Of a stretch of 15,583 bases of DNA, positions 13,781-15,583 are shown piece after piece. The DNA lies in the NCBI GenBank assembly GCA_021795055.1, contig JAJYPW010000006.1:1-15583 (forward strand). The letters run 5' to 3'. A model generated the notes under the pieces. The model ran no database searches. It was not told the DNA's origin and saw only the letters and a program-made list of their open reading frames with translations. The first letter of the stretch is position 1. Each line of letters starts with the position of its first letter. Source of the DNA: Thermoplasmata archaeon (lineage in GTDB: Archaea > Thermoplasmatota > Thermoplasmata > Thermoplasmatales > Thermoplasmataceae). The position numbers and the translations under genes were made by a program.

Positions 13781-13882
13781 CCAGTCGTCGGCAGGATCCG
13801 GGGTGGATCAGCTGAAGACTCCCTCTCTAATGGATATGAACGTAGTTCTCACAGTTACGCTCCCGCACAGACCCAAGTGCAT
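13781..13882 (-). pseudogene. Upstream in-frame N-terminal extension of the MBL-like gene, interrupted by TGA
   Basis: Continuing the frame upstream of 13780 gives STPDPADDW, then the TGA at 13808-13810, then VRTTFISIREGVFS, with possible starts GTG 13852 or ATG 13882. Read through, the join is GVFS-stop-STPDP. Related MBL-fold proteins, from memory, begin with a strand followed by a Trp-Ser/Thr and an Asp/His-Pro pair, so a TGG-to-TGA change would explain the stop. Other genes in the window use TGA as an ordinary stop and TGG for Trp. Confidence 0.5.
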
Positions 13883-14108
13883 GCCCACTTTCCATGGATG
13901 TTGTTTGTCAGTGCATTGATCCACAGATATTTGGTAGTGTCCTAATTTCTGTGTCTTAATCTCGCATAAAAAAGATCATGCCAGGACCACATGCAATATC
14001 TTCTTGCGCTTCTATTTCCTGTGGCCATGTTTATCCATGGTGTCATAACAGGCAATCGCTACCTGTATTTCACAATAGAGGGGAACTATGCAACGCACTT
14101 TATTTCTG
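13883..14108. other. Non-coding flank of the DDE insertion sequence
   Basis: No gene is supported between the MBL-like gene and the insertion sequence. A 16-base segment AATAGAGGGGAACTAT (14074-14089) recurs with two changes at 15480-15495 on the far side of the element. It is too distant from the element ends to be a target duplication. Confidence 0.4.
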
Positions 14109-14132
14109 GACATTGTCAAGATCCGGTTGATA
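14109..14132 (+). repeat. Left terminal inverted repeat of the insertion sequence
   Basis: The repeat begins GACATTGTCAAGAT, has central CCG and ends GTTGATA. It pairs with 15354-15377 at 21 of 24 positions. The transposase TGA stop (14116-14118, minus) falls inside it. Confidence 0.85.
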
Positions 14133-15315
14133 GGTATCGGTGGTACCAGTAGGATGTCCTCAACAACCCGTCCCTTGTCTTGAACCGGTGCTTCAACAGC
14201 CATGACATTACGGAGAAGTGCTGTTCTGCCTTGCCTGAGGTCTTCTCCACCATGCTGTCATCAAGGTACAGGAACACCTCCTTCCTGTGTCTCTTCATAA
14301 AACTGAGGAAATGGGAGATTATAATGTCCTCACCGTAAAGGCTCCTGATCCTATCCAGCATTATTTCAACAATCTCCTTCTCACTCATGCCATCAGTGAG
14401 CTTCACTACCGCATCCCTGTTCTTTCCAAGCTTCTTCAGGTTTGTTTCGTTCTGGAAGAACATGTACTTGATCAGTTTCTTTGCCATGTCCAGATGCTCT
14501 TCCATCCTTGCGTCTCTGATCCTGTGCGCGAGATCCTTCTCGATGTGGAAGAGGCACCTCTGCCTTCTCATGCGTATGCCCAGTCTTTCTGATACCGTTT
14601 CCAGTACGGATTCATAGTGATACCCGTCTGTTGTGATGAATATCTCCTCCGGGATGGCGAACCCCGGGAGTGCCATCAGGAAGAAATTAACAAGCGTCTC
14701 TTCCTTCAGGTCGTCAAGTATCTCTTCCACAAAGTCTCCTGTCTGTGAGTCCTTCAGGAGTGCCCTGTACTTTTCAATTCCGTCGATGTGTGCATACTGT
14801 TCATCATACACGAAATATCCGGATGATTCCATCATTCCTGACCGTGATGGCGGTACATATTTCCTGATGGTTTCATGAGATATGATCACGTTCCCGAGAA
14901 TGCGGAAGAGGTCCGCTGCCTTCCTCAGGGATGTCTTGACCCTGGTCCTGACACTCTTCTCCCTGACATCATCGGGGTAATGCCTCCCGTAACCGTAATT
15001 GGCAGGCCTTGCAACAAATGAATATCTGCAGTCATTGCATCTGTAACGCTGCACCCTGAACACTGTGCCATTCTCCATGGTTCTGAGACAGGTTCCGTTC
15101 TTCACCACGTTCCTGGATCGGCAGTGGGGACACATCGGATTCATGAAACAGATCAGATCGTTTTCCTTAAGTTCCATGTCCATCATGGGTATATTATTGA
15201 TCAGAAAGACGGGCGAGGAATCCACCGACACATAATCGTCAAGAGATGTGGAAACTCTCCTGAACTCAGTGTATGGCGCCTTCCTCAGTCGCATGTCATG
15301 TAATACGGAGGACAT
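14116..15315 (-). CDS. DDE transposase with N-terminal zinc ribbon (Mutator/IS256-like)
   Basis: This 399-residue transposase catalyses cut or copy movement of the surrounding insertion sequence. The N-terminal half has a zinc ribbon, CPHC (62-65) and CNDC (93-96), then a helix-turn-helix-like region (about 112-153, ending SHETIRKYVPP) for end binding. The catalytic core shows D171 (VYDEQYAHIDG), D230 (ITTDGYHYESV) and E364 (SGKAEQHFS). Between the last two is the C(2)H motif CLFH (254-257), characteristic of the Mutator/IS256 superfamily. All expected acidic residues are present and there is no frameshift, so it may be active. The family name within the IS classification cannot be fixed from sequence alone. 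The start ATG at 15315 lies 38 bases inside the right terminal repeat. Confidence 0.88.
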   Translation of the reverse strand: MSSVLHDMRLRKAPYTEFRRVSTSLDDYVSVDSSPVFLINNIPMMDMELKENDLICFMNPMCPHCRSRNVVKNGTCLRTMENGTVFRVQRYRCNDCRYSFVARPANYGYGRHYPDDVREKSVRTRVKTSLRKAADLFRILGNVIISHETIRKYVPPSRSGMMESSGYFVYDEQYAHIDGIEKYRALLKDSQTGDFVEEILDDLKEETLVNFFLMALPGFAIPEEIFITTDGYHYESVLETVSERLGIRMRRQRCLFHIEKDLAHRIRDARMEEHLDMAKKLIKYMFFQNETNLKKLGKNRDAVVKLTDGMSEKEIVEIMLDRIRSLYGEDIIISHFLSFMKRHRKEVFLYLDDSMVEKTSGKAEQHFSVMSWLLKHRFKTRDGLLRTSYWYHRYLSTGS

Positions 15316-15353
15316 ATTTCATGATTTCGGTCTCTACTAGGTTTTGTGGGAAT

Positions 15354-15377
15354 TATCAACTAAATCTTGACAATGTC
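15354..15377 (-). repeat. Right terminal inverted repeat of the insertion sequence
   Basis: It is the reverse complement of the left repeat with three central changes (TTA for CCG on the repeat strand). It lies upstream of the transposase start and may include promoter elements. Confidence 0.85.
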
Positions 15378-15458
15378 TCTTGCAGGAATAACACACAAAT
15401 TCTGCCATGAAGCCACATTCTCCGGGTTTATAATAATCTGTTTGAATCTTTCCTGAGC

Positions 15459-15491
15459 AAAAAAGTTAGATTTCCCCCTAACAGGGGGGAA
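15459..15491 (-). terminator. Hairpin and T run after the right-edge gene
   Basis: On the minus strand a GC-rich stem (TTCCCCC and GGGGGAA arms, 15472-15491, loop of about 6) follows the gene stop by about 8 bases. A run of six T (15459-15464) lies 7 bases beyond it. This is terminator-like; archaeal termination depends mostly on the T run. A second, mutually exclusive pairing GTTAG/CTAAC (15465-15469 with 15478-15482) overlaps the stem. Confidence 0.5.
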
Positions 15492-15499
15492 CTATCTGT

Positions 15500-15583
15500 T
15501 CAGAAGACTGGAATTTTTCCTTCCACGAATTCGTCGGTCAACTTGGATATGTTTTCCAGCCTGTTGTCGGCTATGCCCCTTAT
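15500..15583 (-). CDS. 3' end of an unidentified gene (partial)
   Basis: Only the last 27 residues are in the window, ending in NRLENISKLTDEFVEGKIPVF before the TGA at 15500-15502. The amphipathic composition and codon use look like a real protein. A terminator-like hairpin and T run directly follow. The piece is too short to name a family. Confidence 0.55.
   Translation of the reverse strand: MRGIADNRLENISKLTDEFVEGKIPVF

Larger units (their letters stand above)
14109..15377 (-). mobile_element. Complete DDE insertion sequence, about 1.27 kb
   Basis: Imperfect terminal inverted repeats of 24 bases lie at 14109-14132 and 15354-15377 and match at 21 of 24 positions. Both begin GACATTGTCAAGAT and end GTTGATA, differing only in three central bases. 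One full-length transposase gene fills the interior, and its stop codon lies in the left repeat. No clear target-site duplication is seen next to the repeats, so the insertion may be old or the flanks rearranged. Confidence 0.85.

Noticed and set aside
13190..13882. Selenocysteine or general TGA recoding to explain the TGA in the MBL-like gene
   Set aside because: TGA ends several intact genes in the window and Trp is read from TGG. The residue expected at the site is Trp, not Cys, and no selenocysteine element was seen.
14012..14203. A 63-codon minus frame across the left end of the DDE insertion sequence
   Set aside because: It runs out of phase over the transposase 3' end and through the terminal repeat. 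It is a shadow frame.

Overview
The window looks like chromosome of an acidophilic, wall-less archaeon of the Thermoplasmatales or a close relative; this is an inference from gene content. Archaeal markers are a complete sn-glycerol-1-phosphate dehydrogenase (the ether-lipid backbone enzyme), a UPF0179 protein, an archaeal YchF/OBG-type GTPase with a TGS domain, a double-CxxC protein disulfide oxidoreductase, and a 3-hydroxyacyl-CoA dehydrogenase fused in front of an enoyl-CoA hydratase. Most genes that start a transcription unit carry a TATA-like box about 22-27 bases before the start codon and no Shine-Dalgarno site, which points to leaderless mRNAs, as described for Thermoplasma and Sulfolobus.

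Layout, left to right. (1) 58-1659 minus: a medium/long-chain acyl-CoA synthetase. (2) 1660-2058: about 400 bases with no convincing gene, possibly decayed coding sequence. (3) 2059-2793 plus: an SDR oxidoreductase, whose stop codon overlaps a convergent 58-residue zinc-ribbon gene (2790-2966 minus). (4) 3011-5718 minus: a tight three-gene unit, transcribed as glycerol-1-phosphate dehydrogenase, UPF0179, then OBG/TGS GTPase. (5) 5802-7085 minus: threonine ammonia-lyase with an ACT domain, divergent from (6) a glutaredoxin-like disulfide oxidoreductase at 7229-7894 plus. (7) About 7884-9220: an IS200/IS605-type (IS1341-like) element carrying only tnpB and bounded by related hairpins; its right end runs into the stop of the oxidoreductase gene. 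(8) 9387-11720 plus: an SCP2-domain protein and the dehydrogenase-hydratase fusion, a two-gene lipid/acyl-CoA unit. (9) 11886-12800 plus: a sugar-phosphate nucleotidyltransferase with an extra C-terminal beta-rich domain. (10) 12801-13189: no supported gene. (11) 13190-13780 minus: a metallo-beta-lactamase-fold protein whose reading frame continues upstream through one in-frame TGA, at a position where relatives appear to have tryptophan. (12) 14109-15377: a complete DDE insertion sequence with 24-base inverted repeats. (13) 15500-15583 minus: the 3' end of an unidentified gene, followed by a terminator-like hairpin and T run.

Functionally, the acyl-CoA synthetase, SCP2 protein and dehydrogenase-hydratase fusion form a consistent acyl-CoA/beta-oxidation set, although they are split over two loci. 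The egsA unit links membrane lipid synthesis with translation-associated genes. I found no defence island, CRISPR array, rRNA or tRNA. The least ordinary things here are the structured ends of the tnpB element, the interrupted metallo-beta-lactamase-like gene, and two stretches that look like decayed coding DNA.
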